DNA from: Fulvimarina pelagi HTCC2506
Lineage (GTDB): Bacteria > Pseudomonadota > Alphaproteobacteria > Rhizobiales > Rhizobiaceae
DNA: 64,000 nucleotides
NCBI RefSeq assembly: GCF_000153705.1
Contig: NZ_DS022272.1
Coordinates: forward strand, 693,265-757,264
Direction of reading: 5' to 3'
In this document: positions 17,511 to 25,532 of the stretch, in pieces
Numbering within the stretch: the first letter of the stretch is position 1
How the letters are laid out: each line of letters begins with the position of its first letter
Position numbers and translations under genes: made by a program
The notes under the pieces: generated by a model
Told to the model about the DNA's origin: nothing
The model's input: the letters and a program-made list of their open reading frames with translations, nothing else
Database searches by the model: none

Positions 17511-18244
17511 CACGGCTGGTCACCGCTCCACTTTTCGACAGGCGCCGCGAATTGGTAACCGCCGTTCCTGACCGTCCTGAACAGCTTGAAGCGGCCGCCA
17601 TCGTCGAGCTTTCGCCTCAGGCGGCTCATGGTGACGTCGATCGCTCGATCGTAGGGCTCGACGCTGCGACCGTGCAGATTGTCCATGAGGAGATCGCGCG
17701 ACAGGACGCGGTTGGGGCGTTCGAGGAAGATCACGAGAAGGTCGAATTCGGCGCCCGTCAGCGGTATTTCCTCGCCGTCTGCCCGCGTCACGGTTCGCCG
17801 ACCCGGATCGGCAGAAAAGCCCTCGAAGCCGTAGACAATGCCGTCGTTACCACTCGATGCGTTCTCGACCTTGAGCGCCGTCCGGCGCAGTACGGCTCTG
17901 ATGCGCGCTACGAGTTCGCGTGGATTGAAGGGCTTGCCGAGATAGTCGTCCGCCCCGAGTTCGAGGCCAATGATGCGGTCGACGTCCTCCTTGAGCGCGG
18001 TCAGGAGTATTACGGGCAGTCTCGGCCGGCGCTCCTTGAGATCGCGGCAGATGTCGAGGCCGGAGCCGTCGGGCAGCATCACGTCGAGAACGAGAAGATC
18101 GATCTTCGCGTCGGCAAGCCGTGCCTCGCAGGATTTCCGGTCGGTCGCCAGCGTGCAGCGAAACCCCTGGCCTTCGAGATATTTGCCGAGAAGCCGGCCG
18201 ATTTCGGGATCGTCGTCGGTGACGAGAATGTGCGGCGATGGCAT
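17510..18244 (-). CDS. OmpR/PhoB-family response regulator
   Basis: 244 aa from the ATG at 18244; the longer frame to 18310 starts with TTG and adds a low-quality N-terminus. The receiver domain has the acidic pair (TDDDPEIG), phospho-acceptor Asp54 in LLVLDVMLPDGSG, and Lys in LGKPFNPRELVARI. The C-terminal winged helix has RPNRVLSRDLLMDNLHG and YDRAIDVTMSRLRRKLDD. It is encoded with its kinase and divergently from the Spy-like gene at 18491, with repeated sequences between them, so it probably regulates that promoter and perhaps its own. No specific orthologue can be named. Confidence 0.93.
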   Translation of the reverse strand: MPSPHILVTDDDPEIGRLLGKYLEGQGFRCTLATDRKSCEARLADAKIDLLVLDVMLPDGSGLDICRDLKERRPRLPVILLTALKEDVDRIIGLELGADDYLGKPFNPRELVARIRAVLRRTALKVENASSGNDGIVYGFEGFSADPGRRTVTRADGEEIPLTGAEFDLLVIFLERPNRVLSRDLLMDNLHGRSVEPYDRAIDVTMSRLRRKLDDGGRFKLFRTVRNGGYQFAAPVEKWSGDQP

Positions 18245-18375
18245 GGTTCGAACATCCAGTCTGGAGCGCGCGGCCCGGTACCGGGAGGCGCCTGCCGCAG
18301 TCACCGTCAAATCTCAAAAGACCACGCTTGCCGAGTCCTAATCTGTGACGAAAGCTTGCGACGCCTGTCCCTGCA

Positions 18376-18420
18376 ATCTTTCGCAACGAATATCCCGCCC
18401 TTCGGACATCTTTCGCTACG
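18376..18420. promoter_or_regulatory. Direct repeats between divergent regulator and spy-like gene
   Basis: ATCTTTCGCAACG (18376-18388) and ATCTTTCGCTACG (18408-18420) are near-identical 13-mers 32 bp apart, about three helical turns. An inverted half (GACGAAAGC) occurs near 18348. They lie in the 246-bp divergent intergenic region and are good candidates for binding of the adjacent OmpR-type regulator. Confidence 0.5.
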
Positions 18421-18490
18421 TTTCGCCGAACCGCTGCAATCGGCGAGGATTAGATCATCAGCATCGAAACACCAATGAAGGATGATCCAG

Positions 18491-19285
18491 ATGTTCAACC
18501 GATCCCAGGCTTCCGCCTCTGGCGGCCGCAAGGTCCTCGCCGCGCTTCTTGCCGGTGCGATTCTTTCGACCACCGCGCTCACCGCATCGCGTGCCCAGAA
18601 CGCCGAGCCGGTGCAGACGCCGCCTGCCGCTTCCGAGAATGCGGCGCCCTCGCGCGCTGCGAACGACGGCGAGCGTCGGTCCGAGCGGATGGAGCGACGG
18701 GCCGAACGGCGCGGCGGTCACCATCAGGAAAAGCACGGTCGGCATCACCGCCGCGGCGGCATGGCAGCGATGATGACACCTGCGCGTGTCGCGATGGCGC
18801 TCGCTGCCTTCGAGACCGGTATCGGCGTCACGCCTGAACAGATGGATGTCTGGCGGGAGTTCTCTTCCGCTGCGGTCGCCTTCGCGGCAGCCTCGCAGCC
18901 GGGATTCGGACGGCGCAGCGGCGCGGACCGCGACATGACGGACGGATCGGACGAGGACGCGAACGCCATGGAGATGGACGGCGAAACGGCAAACGCTCCG
19001 GACGAAACGTCCGACGGGACGGCCGGGAACCAGTCGGAACGCGCGGGTCGCACACCGTTCGCCTTCATCGACCGGATCACCGAGCGGTCGATCGCCGCCG
19101 GCGAAGCCGCGACGCGCCTTCAGACGGCCACCGCCGACCTCGAAGAGGTCCTGACCCCCGAACAGGTCGATACGGCCCGGACCCTCATGCGCTCGATGAT
19201 GCGCGAAGCCCGTATGGAGCGCGGAGGCCGCCACGGCATGAGGGGGCATCGCGAGCATCACGGTAGGCATCACGGGCGCTACTGA
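18491..19285 (+). CDS. His-rich Spy/CpxP-like periplasmic protein (LTxxQ motifs)
   Basis: 264 aa. The start at 18491 has GAAGGA 8 bases upstream; an in-frame ATG at 18482 overlaps that site. A signal peptide is evident (LAALLAGAILSTTALTASRAQ). Two copies of the LTxxQ-type motif occur (VTPEQMDVWREFSS and LTPEQVDTARTLMRSM), the hallmark of Spy/CpxP-family periplasmic chaperones and metal-resistance proteins. His/Arg-rich stretches flank the core, including a His-rich C-terminal tail. An acidic insert lies between the motifs. Divergent from an OmpR/EnvZ-type pair, it mirrors cpxP next to cpxRA. A role in envelope stress or metal binding is inferred, not shown. Confidence 0.72.
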   Translation: MFNRSQASASGGRKVLAALLAGAILSTTALTASRAQNAEPVQTPPAASENAAPSRAANDGERRSERMERRAERRGGHHQEKHGRHHRRGGMAAMMTPARVAMALAAFETGIGVTPEQMDVWREFSSAAVAFAAASQPGFGRRSGADRDMTDGSDEDANAMEMDGETANAPDETSDGTAGNQSERAGRTPFAFIDRITERSIAAGEAATRLQTATADLEEVLTPEQVDTARTLMRSMMREARMERGGRHGMRGHREHHGRHHGRY

Positions 19286-19296
19286 TCGACATACAT

Positions 19297-19322
19297 CAGC
19301 CCCGGACTTTCATCTGGGGCTG
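19297..19322 (+). terminator. Hairpin after the Spy-like gene
   Basis: CAGCCCC (19297-19303) and GGGGCTG (19316-19322) form a 7-bp stem with a 12-nt loop, 12 bases past the stop codon. The downstream sequence is only mildly T-rich, so this is a moderate-quality terminator. Confidence 0.5.
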
Positions 19323-19375
19323 CTACTTGATTCCTTTCGCTCGTCAAGATCCTCGTGTCCACGGCTCGGGTCGGA

Positions 19376-20005
19376 TCACCTTACGCGCGCCTCGTAGCAG
19401 GTATCTTCGATACCGTTGAAGTTGATGGACATCTCTCTGCCCTTGCCGCCGAACCAGTTCGGCCCTGACTGGAACTGAATGCCGGAGCCCGAGACGATCT
19501 GCGGCAATCGGACCTCGGGATAGGAGTCATGCGAGACGTAGGCGACCGTGCCGTCGGGCTCGTCTACGTAGCGTGCGATGAGCGGGATACCCTCATTACA
19601 GGAATATTCGACGATCGTCTGCCGCGGCTGTGGCTGCGGCTGCGGGGTGGTTGCAGTACGCGCCGGGTAGCCGGAAAGCTGGGCATCGAGCTCGGAGCCG
19701 CAAATAGTGAGAACACCGCTCTCCTCGCTGTGCGCGCAGAACAGGCCGCCGAACTGATAGCCAACGAGGCCGTTCGAAAGGCGGATCTGGAACCAGTTGT
19801 AATCGTCCATTCGGGCTGAACGCTGCAGCAGGGTGATATCGTCGTTGAGGCGCGTCGAGGCGATCTGCGGATAGTTGAGACCAGGCCCGGAACGTACCAC
19901 TCCGCCGTAGGAGCGGCCTGGAACGTCCATAATCTGAGCAACGGCTGGAACTAGGCTGGTGGTGAAGGCGGCGACTGTAAGAAGGGTTCTGAAAAGCGAG
20001 GACAT
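19376..20005 (-). CDS. Secreted SH3-like / MliC-domain protein
   Basis: 209 aa. The start at 20005 is chosen because AGGGAG lies 8 bases upstream; the frame extends to 20086. It has a signal peptide (TLLTVAAFTTSLVPAVAQ). Residues about 30-95 resemble a bacterial SH3 domain (RSGPGLNYPQIASTRLNDDI). A Pro/Gln linker (TPQPQPQPRQ) follows. The C-terminal ~75 residues match the MliC/PliC lysozyme-inhibitor fold: YSCNEGIPLIARYVD, LPQIVSGSGIQFQSG, WFGGKGREMSINF, ending in a second Cys. It would act in the periplasm, plausibly binding cell wall or protecting it from lysozyme. The function is inferred from domains only. Confidence 0.72.
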   Translation of the reverse strand: MSSLFRTLLTVAAFTTSLVPAVAQIMDVPGRSYGGVVRSGPGLNYPQIASTRLNDDITLLQRSARMDDYNWFQIRLSNGLVGYQFGGLFCAHSEESGVLTICGSELDAQLSGYPARTATTPQPQPQPRQTIVEYSCNEGIPLIARYVDEPDGTVAYVSHDSYPEVRLPQIVSGSGIQFQSGPNWFGGKGREMSINFNGIEDTCYEARVR

Positions 20006-20300
20006 TCGCGAGTCTCCCTGAAGTCTCTTCTGAAGTGCTTCGAACCTAACGTTAGGACAGTAACCCTTGATTGACTTGATGCACAACGATCCCGTCTTGT
20101 TTATTTGAGCCTAATCTGCGGATGGAGCTCTTAATCGCTCTGGATAGCTATGCGCTGCGAGGATCTCGCGATTGCAAGCATGTTGCGCGACCGGCACAAC
20201 GCTCCAATGATTCGCTGTGTCATGCCGCTGCTGTTTGACCGGCCTTAAGCTACTCCACCATAGGGTGAATTCACCCGAAAATGGAGCAAGACCGGACGCC

Positions 20301-21200
20301 ATGGACAGCACCCTTGCGCTTTCATCATTCAAGCGGTTGAGCGGGCGTCTCCTCGCAGCCTTCCTTTCCCTTGGCATGCTCGCCGGTTGCCAGTCCTCGC
20401 AGCTGACGGCCGAAGGCCTGATGCCCGCTTCGCAGCCGGTTGCGCCGATCGCCTTCAGCCAGATCGAGCGGCGCGGCCATTCTGCCCTCGTCGTCGATTT
20501 TGGAACGGGTCGGACGCTCTACGAGGATCAGGCCGACGAATTGCGCTACCCGGCTTCGCTCACCAAGATGATGACGCTCTATCTCCTGTTCGAGGCCGTA
20601 GAGAATGGGCAGCTCTCCCGCGAGACCCAGTTCATCGTCAGCGAGAACGCCGCTTCCAAACCGCCGTCGAAACTCGGTCTGAAGCCTGGCGAATCGATCC
20701 CTGTAAGTCTCGCAATGACGGCCCTTGCCGTAAAATCGGCCAACGATGTCGCGACGGTCGTCGCCGAAAATATGGCCGGTACGGAGGAGGCCTTCGCCGC
20801 GGTCATGACCCGCAAGGCGCGCTCCCTCGGCATGAATCACACGCAATTTGCCAACGCGTCCGGCTTACCTAATCCGCAGCAGGTCTCGAGCGCGCGGGAC
20901 ATGGCGATCCTCGGTCGGGCAATCATGTCGCGTTATCCGAGCTATGCTCAACTCTTTGCGACGCCGTCCTACCAGTACAACGGCCGGACTTACAATTCGA
21001 CGAATAAGCTTCTCGGCAAGGTGGCGGGCGTCGACGGCATGAAGACTGGTTATATTAACGATGCCGGGTCGCATCTGGTGGCGACTGTCCGGCGGAACGG
21101 ACGCCGGCTGATCGTTGTGGTGCTTGGTGGCGATTCCAGCCGCAAGCGTGATGCCGAGGTGACCGAACTCATCGAGCGCTATACCGGCGCCGGCGCCTGA
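20301..21200 (+). CDS. D-alanyl-D-alanine carboxypeptidase (S11 family), lipoprotein
   Basis: 299 aa from the ATG at 20301; the frame is open from 20217 but the signal sequence starts here. A lipobox (SLGMLAGC) indicates an outer- or inner-membrane lipoprotein. All three penicillin-binding motifs are visible: SLTK (SxxK), SAN (KSANDVATVVAEN) and KTG (GMKTGYINDAG). The protein trims the terminal D-Ala from peptidoglycan stem peptides. It lacks the long C-terminal beta domain and anchoring helix of DacA, ending soon after the catalytic domain, so membrane attachment by lipid would replace the C-terminal anchor. Which dac paralogue it is cannot be decided. Confidence 0.88.
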   Translation: MDSTLALSSFKRLSGRLLAAFLSLGMLAGCQSSQLTAEGLMPASQPVAPIAFSQIERRGHSALVVDFGTGRTLYEDQADELRYPASLTKMMTLYLLFEAVENGQLSRETQFIVSENAASKPPSKLGLKPGESIPVSLAMTALAVKSANDVATVVAENMAGTEEAFAAVMTRKARSLGMNHTQFANASGLPNPQQVSSARDMAILGRAIMSRYPSYAQLFATPSYQYNGRTYNSTNKLLGKVAGVDGMKTGYINDAGSHLVATVRRNGRRLIVVVLGGDSSRKRDAEVTELIERYTGAGA

Positions 21201-21233
21201 TCCGGTTTTCGGATCTCGGGAGCGCGAGGCGGA

Positions 21234-21926
21234 TCAAAACGTTTCCACCCAGGGCCTCAGTTCAATCTCCCAAGCCCAGGCACTGCGCGGCTGATCGATA
21301 AGGGAAAGATAAGTCTCGGCTATCGCGTCCGGATCGAGTTGCGCGTCGGGGTTGACGTTGGTTGACTGGCTGCCGCCACCCGCGGGTCCAATTGATCCGT
21401 CCACGACCACATGACCGACATGGACACCCTGCGGGTGAAGCTCGCGCGCCATGGATTGGGCAAGACCGCGTAGAGCGAATTTGCCCATCGCGAAGGGTGC
21501 CGAACGTGGGAAACCTTTCACGCCAGCTGATGCGCCGGTGAAAAGGATGGTTCCCGATTGCCGTCGCACCATTCGACGGGCAGCTTGTTGGGCCATAAGG
21601 AACGCGCCGAATGCCGTGACATCGAGGGCCGTGCGAACCGTTGTGGGGTCGAGGTCGACCAAGGCCCCCTTCGTGCGAGCCGATGGATTGTAGATCGCGA
21701 CGGCAAGATCCTCCGATCCGGCATCCACCTCCTCGAAGAGCCGGTCCATGTCCTCGGACAGTGCCGCATCGCACTGAACCGTTGTCGCACCGGTCTCCCC
21801 CGCCAGGCCCTCCAGCTTGCCGGTATCCCGGGCGGCAAGAATCAACGAATAACCGCGGGCGGCAAGCTTTCGCGCTAGGGATGCCGAGAGCCCGTCGCCG
21901 ACCCCGACGATGAGTGCGAGTGCCAT
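21234..21926 (-). CDS. Short-chain dehydrogenase-like protein with altered active site
   Basis: 230 aa, Rossmann fold. The nucleotide-binding motif is VGVGDGLSASLARKL rather than the classical TGxxxGIG. The active-site region reads LFTGASAGVKGFPRSAPFAMGKFALRG, where the catalytic Tyr of YxxxK is replaced by Phe (F-A-M-G-K) while the Lys is kept. The C-terminus contains QSMARELHPQGVHVGHVVVDG. It belongs to the SDR superfamily, but canonical dehydrogenase chemistry is doubtful. It converges with the carboxypeptidase gene (33 bp apart). No pathway is indicated by neighbours. Confidence 0.8.
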   Translation of the reverse strand: MALALIVGVGDGLSASLARKLAARGYSLILAARDTGKLEGLAGETGATTVQCDAALSEDMDRLFEEVDAGSEDLAVAIYNPSARTKGALVDLDPTTVRTALDVTAFGAFLMAQQAARRMVRRQSGTILFTGASAGVKGFPRSAPFAMGKFALRGLAQSMARELHPQGVHVGHVVVDGSIGPAGGGSQSTNVNPDAQLDPDAIAETYLSLIDQPRSAWAWEIELRPWVETF

Positions 21927-21977
21927 GGCCTATTCCTTATCAAATCGGTAGTACGCGCGAATTGTCAGCGAACGGGA

Positions 21978-22196
21978 TCAGTAGTCGTTGGCCGAATGGA
22001 GATTTTCCGGTCGAATTCCGGTATCGGCTTCGTGGCGATGAACCAGCACGTAGCGACCTTCAGGTCTCTGGCCGCCAGGCGCTCGTTCGACAACCTCTAT
22101 ATCGACGTGAAGGCCTTGCTGCTCTGCGGCATTCATGGCTTTCGTCAGGGCATCGGCGCAGCGTTGCACCTCCTTGAGGGCGTCGTTTTGATCCAT
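21978..22196 (-). CDS. Small hypothetical protein
   Basis: 72 aa. The ATG at 22196 has AGGAGG 11 bases upstream, which supports a real start. The N-terminal half is predicted helical (DALKEVQRCADALTKAMNAA); the C-terminal half is charged and rich in beta-prone residues (HVDIEVVERAPG; GRYVLVHRHEADTG). No signal peptide or membrane segment is visible and no family is recognised. It lies 51 bp upstream of the SDR gene on the same strand and may be cotranscribed with it. Confidence 0.55.
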   Translation of the reverse strand: MDQNDALKEVQRCADALTKAMNAAEQQGLHVDIEVVERAPGGQRPEGRYVLVHRHEADTGIRPENLHSANDY

Positions 22197-22331
22197 GGTT
22201 GGATCGCCTCCTTTCATCTCATGTCATGATGAAGACATAGGCGCGATACCAAGGCCTTTACAGGCGTTTTTACCCACCCGCCGTTCGGTTCCTGGAGAAG
22301 CGAAGGCCGAACACGCGCGACGGAACGAGTT

Positions 22332-22628
22332 TCAGCGGGTTTGGTCTTCGATGCGGCGGAGGGTCCGCTGGCCTTCCTCCACAAGGCGGCGGCCTTCACG
22401 AAGCTGATCTTCGCTGGCGTCGCGACTCGACCGCGCTTCGCTGATCATTGCGTTGCCACGCTCGATGTCTGCTTCGGCAGCCATAGCCTCGCGGCCCAGC
22501 CTCTGCCGCCTTTCGCCGTCTGCGATGAGGCGCTCGCCGAATGTCGGCTCATTGGCGCAGCCTGAGAGGGCGAGGCCAACTGCGAGAAGCGCTGCAGGAA
22601 TAAGGGCGGTTCTGATTAATTGGGCCAT
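22332..22628 (-). CDS. Small coiled-coil lipoprotein
   Basis: 98 aa from the ATG at 22628; ATGs further upstream (frame open to 22712) are possible and none has a strong ribosome site. The lipobox LALSGC follows a hydrophobic segment, giving a mature protein of about 73 residues. The mature part is almost entirely charged helix (Glu/Arg/Ala-rich, RLVEEGQRTLRRIEDQ), likely a coiled coil, reminiscent of small outer-membrane lipoproteins such as Lpp in layout but not in sequence. No specific family is recognised. Confidence 0.6.
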   Translation of the reverse strand: MAQLIRTALIPAALLAVGLALSGCANEPTFGERLIADGERRQRLGREAMAAEADIERGNAMISEARSSRDASEDQLREGRRLVEEGQRTLRRIEDQTR

Positions 22629-22734
22629 AAAGCGACGTTTAACGGGTTCCAACATTCGGTTTTCGTCTAGCTTTGCGAACGTCATGGGGAGATTGGCCGA
22701 ACAGCCGGGCACCTGTCGTCTATGGCGCTGGACG

Positions 22735-22810
22735 TGGTGGGCGGTGAGAGACTCGAACTCCCGACATCCTCGGTGTAAACGAGGCGCTCTACCAACTGAG
22801 CTAACCGCCC
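22735..22810 (-). tRNA. tRNA-Val (anticodon TAC), CCA encoded
   Basis: On the minus strand the acceptor GGGCGGT pairs with ACCGCCC. The D-arm has GCTCAGTTGGTAGAGC, the anticodon loop TTTACAC has anticodon TAC, the T-arm is GGGAGTTCGAGTCTC, and discriminator A plus CCA ends at 22735. 76 nt. Confidence 0.97.
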
Positions 22811-23143
22811 GCTCTGCGTCGGGACCGCTTGTCTATTTGCTTCGCCGGGTTCTTTCAAGAGCGGCAGACCTCCTCGCTTCAATCTCTGGGCTGATATGAT
22901 CGGCTGGGCAGTCGGCTGGAGAACGCGCGGCACAGGTTTTCCCTGCGCTAGAGCTCATTGCGCGCGCTCCGATTGTTTGGTTCATTCGGCTTATTGCATC
23001 CTGGATCGGCACGACACGATCGTCGGAGATTAAAGCCTCGAGCACCCTCATTTCGACACGCTGAATGTTTCTGGAGGGCCGCTTGACTTGCCTCTGACGA
23101 GCCCGTAAATGACCGCCATCGCTGCCTTGGCTGGCGATAAAAC
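22811..23143. other. Intergenic gap between two tRNA genes
   Basis: 333 bp without a convincing gene. A 72-codon minus-strand frame (22833-23051) has no ribosome site and a low-complexity composition. A CTTGAC -35 box at 23082-23087, followed after 17-18 bp by an A/T-rich -10 region (23105-23111), is a likely promoter for tRNA-Asp. Confidence 0.5.
23082..23111 (+). promoter_or_regulatory. Probable promoter of tRNA-Asp
   Basis: CTTGAC at 23082-23087 is the consensus -35 of rhizobial housekeeping promoters. The -10 region GTAAAT/TAAATG lies 17-18 bp further, giving a leader of about 27 nt before the mature tRNA start at 23144. Confidence 0.55.
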
Positions 23144-23220
23144 GCGGGTGTAGCTCAGTTGGTTAGAGTGCCGGCCTGTCACGCCGGAGGTCGCGGGTTC
23201 GAGCCCCGTCACTCGCGCCA
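23144..23220 (+). tRNA. tRNA-Asp (anticodon GTC), CCA encoded
   Basis: Acceptor GCGGGTG pairs with CACTCGC (one G-U). The anticodon stem-loop is GCCGGCCTGTCACGCCGG with GTC. The T-arm is GCGGGTTCGAGCCCCGT, then discriminator G and encoded CCA. 77 nt. Confidence 0.97.
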
Positions 23221-23529
23221 TTTCATCGTGGGATCCTGTTGCGGTCTGCGGAAATGGCTTTGCGTTTATCTTCTTGAAAATCAGTTCTGTTGGGGCATGT
23301 CGTTTTGTAGGCATGGCGCGTCCATCTGACAACGCTGCCCGCGCTTGCGCGTTCAATGGCAAGGGGCTAGGTGTTGCCCGAAACAGCCCGTGAGGTTTCG
23401 GTCCGCGCTTTCGGCTTCTCCCAAAGGTCGGAACGAGGCGGCGCCGGCTCATGATCGCGGGCCAATTTTTCGGGCGCATCGTTTCTGCAGCGACGTCCGA
23501 CCGTCGACGAGCGAGGGCCAATCTTTTCG
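23221..23529. other. Leader region of the nuo operon
   Basis: 309 bp between tRNA-Asp and nuoA. No coding frame with a ribosome site was found. A minus-strand frame (23048-23521) runs through the tRNA and is rejected. It presumably holds the nuo promoter, but no box stands out. Confidence 0.4.
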
Positions 23530-23895
23530 ATGGAAGAACTTCTGACTTCGTATCTGCCGATCGTCATCTTCGTCGGCATCTGTCTGGTGATCGGGTTGGC
23601 CCTATTGGTCTCGCCGTTCTTGCTGGCCTACAAATCGCCAGATGACGAAAAGCTGTCGGCTTACGAATGCGGGTTCGATGCATTCGACGACTCCCGCATG
23701 AAATTCGATGTCAGGTTCTATCTCGTGTCGATCCTGTTCATCATCTTCGATCTCGAAGTCGCGTTCCTGTTCCCCTGGGCGGCGAGCTTCGGCGAAGTCG
23801 GATGGTTCGGCCTCTGGTCGATGATGTTCTTCCTGGGCGTCCTCACCGTCGGCTTCATATATGAATGGAAAAAGGGAGCTCTCGAATGGGAGTGA
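23530..23895 (+). CDS. nuoA: NADH-quinone oxidoreductase subunit A
   Basis: 121 aa, three TM helices. Conserved family segments are visible: [20 protein letters not shown] and [17 protein letters not shown]. NuoA is a small membrane-arm subunit at the quinone-site end of complex I. It is the first gene of the 14-subunit operon; its end overlaps nuoB. Only a weak ribosome site (GAGGG, 12 bases upstream) precedes the ATG. Confidence 0.97.
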   Translation: MEELLTSYLPIVIFVGICLVIGLALLVSPFLLAYKSPDDEKLSAYECGFDAFDDSRMKFDVRFYLVSILFIIFDLEVAFLFPWAASFGEVGWFGLWSMMFFLGVLTVGFIYEWKKGALEWE

Positions 23896-24470
23896 TCCAC
23901 GGAACGAATAAGCCGCTCTTAGCGCCGCAGACGGATGTCGCGAGCGTCGGCGCACCGGGCTCGGTGACCGCGGCACCCGATCCTTTCGTCACGGCGATCA
24001 ACGACGAGCTGGCCGACAAAGGCTTTCTCGTCACATCGACAGACGATCTCATTCAGTGGGCCCGTAACGGCTCCTTGATGTGGATGACATTCGGTCTTGC
24101 GTGCTGCGCTGTCGAGATGATGCAGATGTCGATGCCGCGTTACGATGCCGAGCGGTTCGGTTTTGCACCGCGAGCCTCGCCGCGTCAGTCCGATGTGATG
24201 ATCGTTGCCGGGACGCTGACGAATAAAATGGCACCGGCTCTGCGCAAGGTCTACGATCAGATGCCGGAGCCCCGCTACGTGATCTCCATGGGTTCCTGCG
24301 CCAACGGCGGCGGCTATTACCATTACTCCTATTCGGTGGTCCGTGGCTGCGATCGCGTTATTCCAGTTGATATCTACGTGCCTGGCTGTCCACCGAGCGC
24401 AGAGGCGCTGCTTTACGGCGTGATGCTTCTCCAGAAGAAGATACGCCGCACCGGCACGATCGAGCGCTGA
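23886..24470 (+). CDS. nuoB: NADH-quinone oxidoreductase subunit B
   Basis: 194 aa, starting at the ATG at 23886 (GGGAG upstream), overlapping the last codons of nuoA. Cysteines for cluster N2 are present: [10 protein letters not shown], then GSCANGGG and [14 protein letters not shown]. NuoB holds the terminal 4Fe-4S cluster that reduces quinone. The N-terminal ~45 residues are a variable extension. Confidence 0.97.
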   Translation: MGVIHGTNKPLLAPQTDVASVGAPGSVTAAPDPFVTAINDELADKGFLVTSTDDLIQWARNGSLMWMTFGLACCAVEMMQMSMPRYDAERFGFAPRASPRQSDVMIVAGTLTNKMAPALRKVYDQMPEPRYVISMGSCANGGGYYHYSYSVVRGCDRVIPVDIYVPGCPPSAEALLYGVMLLQKKIRRTGTIER

Positions 24471-24480
24471 GGAGACGCAA

Positions 24481-25089
24481 ATGGCTCACGAGCAAATCAG
24501 CTCGGACGTTCGCGACGCGGTTCTCGAATCGCTGGAAGATCGGATCGAGGATCATTTCTTCCGCTTCGGCGAACTCACCCTCGTCGTGACGCCGGAGAAC
24601 GTCGTGAAGGTGATGACGACCCTTCGCGACGATCCAAAGATGCAGTTCATCAATTTCGTCGATCTCTGCGGCGTCGACTTCCCGCAACGGGAAAAGCGGT
24701 TCGAGGTGGTCTATCACCTCCTCTCGCCGCGGCAGAATTGCCGGATCCGGGTCAAGACGATGACGGCTGAGGATGATCCGGTGCCGTCGGTCTCCGACGT
24801 CTTCCCGGCGGCCGACTGGTTCGAACGCGAGGCCTATGATCTGTACGGCATCCTGTTCACAGGACATCCGGATCTCCGTCGCATCCTCACTGACTACGGG
24901 TTCGAGGGCTATCCGCTGCGCAAGGATTTTCCGCTGACCGGCTTCGTCGAGGTTCGCTACGACGAGGAGCGCAAGCAAGTGGTCTACGAGCCGGTCGATC
25001 TGCGTCAGGAATTCCGCAATTTCGATTTCCTCTCGCCCTGGGAGGGCACGGAATACGTGCTGCCGGGGGACGAGAAGGCGCCGAACTGA
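24481..25089 (+). CDS. nuoC: NADH-quinone oxidoreductase subunit C
   Basis: 202 aa, the 30-kDa subunit. The family signature is [31 protein letters not shown], followed by [10 protein letters not shown]. It is soluble, part of the hydrophilic arm, separate from nuoD as in other alphaproteobacteria and mitochondria. The stop is followed by the GFA-type gene after 13 bp instead of by nuoD directly. Confidence 0.97.
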   Translation: MAHEQISSDVRDAVLESLEDRIEDHFFRFGELTLVVTPENVVKVMTTLRDDPKMQFINFVDLCGVDFPQREKRFEVVYHLLSPRQNCRIRVKTMTAEDDPVPSVSDVFPAADWFEREAYDLYGILFTGHPDLRRILTDYGFEGYPLRKDFPLTGFVEVRYDEERKQVVYEPVDLRQEFRNFDFLSPWEGTEYVLPGDEKAPN

Positions 25090-25102
25090 GCGGAGACGAG
25101 CG

Positions 25103-25528
25103 ATGGCGAAACGGCGGCTTCACGCTCACTGCCTCTGCGGCGACATCAAGATCGACGCTAAGGTCGATCGACTCCGGGTTTCCGTATGTCATTGTGACAC
25201 CTGCCGACGCTGGTGCGGCGGCCCCTTCATGGCGATCGAAGGGGCAGGCGACGTTACGATTGCGGGGATCGACTCGCTCGGGGTCTATGCGTCTTCGGAA
25301 TGGGGCGAACGCGGCTCGTGCAAAAGATGCGGTTCTGCTCTGTTTTTCCGCACGAAGGACGCGTCCCATTATGGTCTTTCGGCCATGGCATGCACCGATA
25401 TCGACGACGCTGAACTATCCGAGCAGATCTTCATCGATTCGAAGCCCAGCTGGTACGACCTCGCAAATGACACGAAGAAACTGACCGGCATGGAGTTTCT
25501 CGCCCAGTTCGCTTCCGACGAAGGATAG
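25103..25528 (+). CDS. GFA/CENP-V-family protein inserted between nuoC and nuoD
   Basis: 141 aa. The zinc-site motifs of the glutathione-dependent formaldehyde-activating (Gfa/CENP-V, DUF636) family are present: CLCGDI near the N-terminus, CHCDTCRRW near residue 32-40, and [12 protein letters not shown] near residue 73-80. Members include S-(hydroxymethyl)glutathione-related proteins, but many have no proven activity. It is 13 bp after nuoC and 4 bp before nuoD in the same direction, so it is almost certainly cotranscribed with complex I. A link to formaldehyde from betaine demethylation is only a speculation. Confidence 0.88.
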   Translation: MAKRRLHAHCLCGDIKIDAKVDRLRVSVCHCDTCRRWCGGPFMAIEGAGDVTIAGIDSLGVYASSEWGERGSCKRCGSALFFRTKDASHYGLSAMACTDIDDAELSEQIFIDSKPSWYDLANDTKKLTGMEFLAQFASDEG

Positions 25529-25532
25529 GCCG

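Noticed and set aside
22833..23051. 72-codon minus-strand frame between the tRNAs
   Set aside because: No ribosome site and no recognisable feature; treated as intergenic.
23048..23521. 157-codon minus-strand frame before nuoA
   Set aside because: It reads through the tRNA-Asp gene and has no motif.
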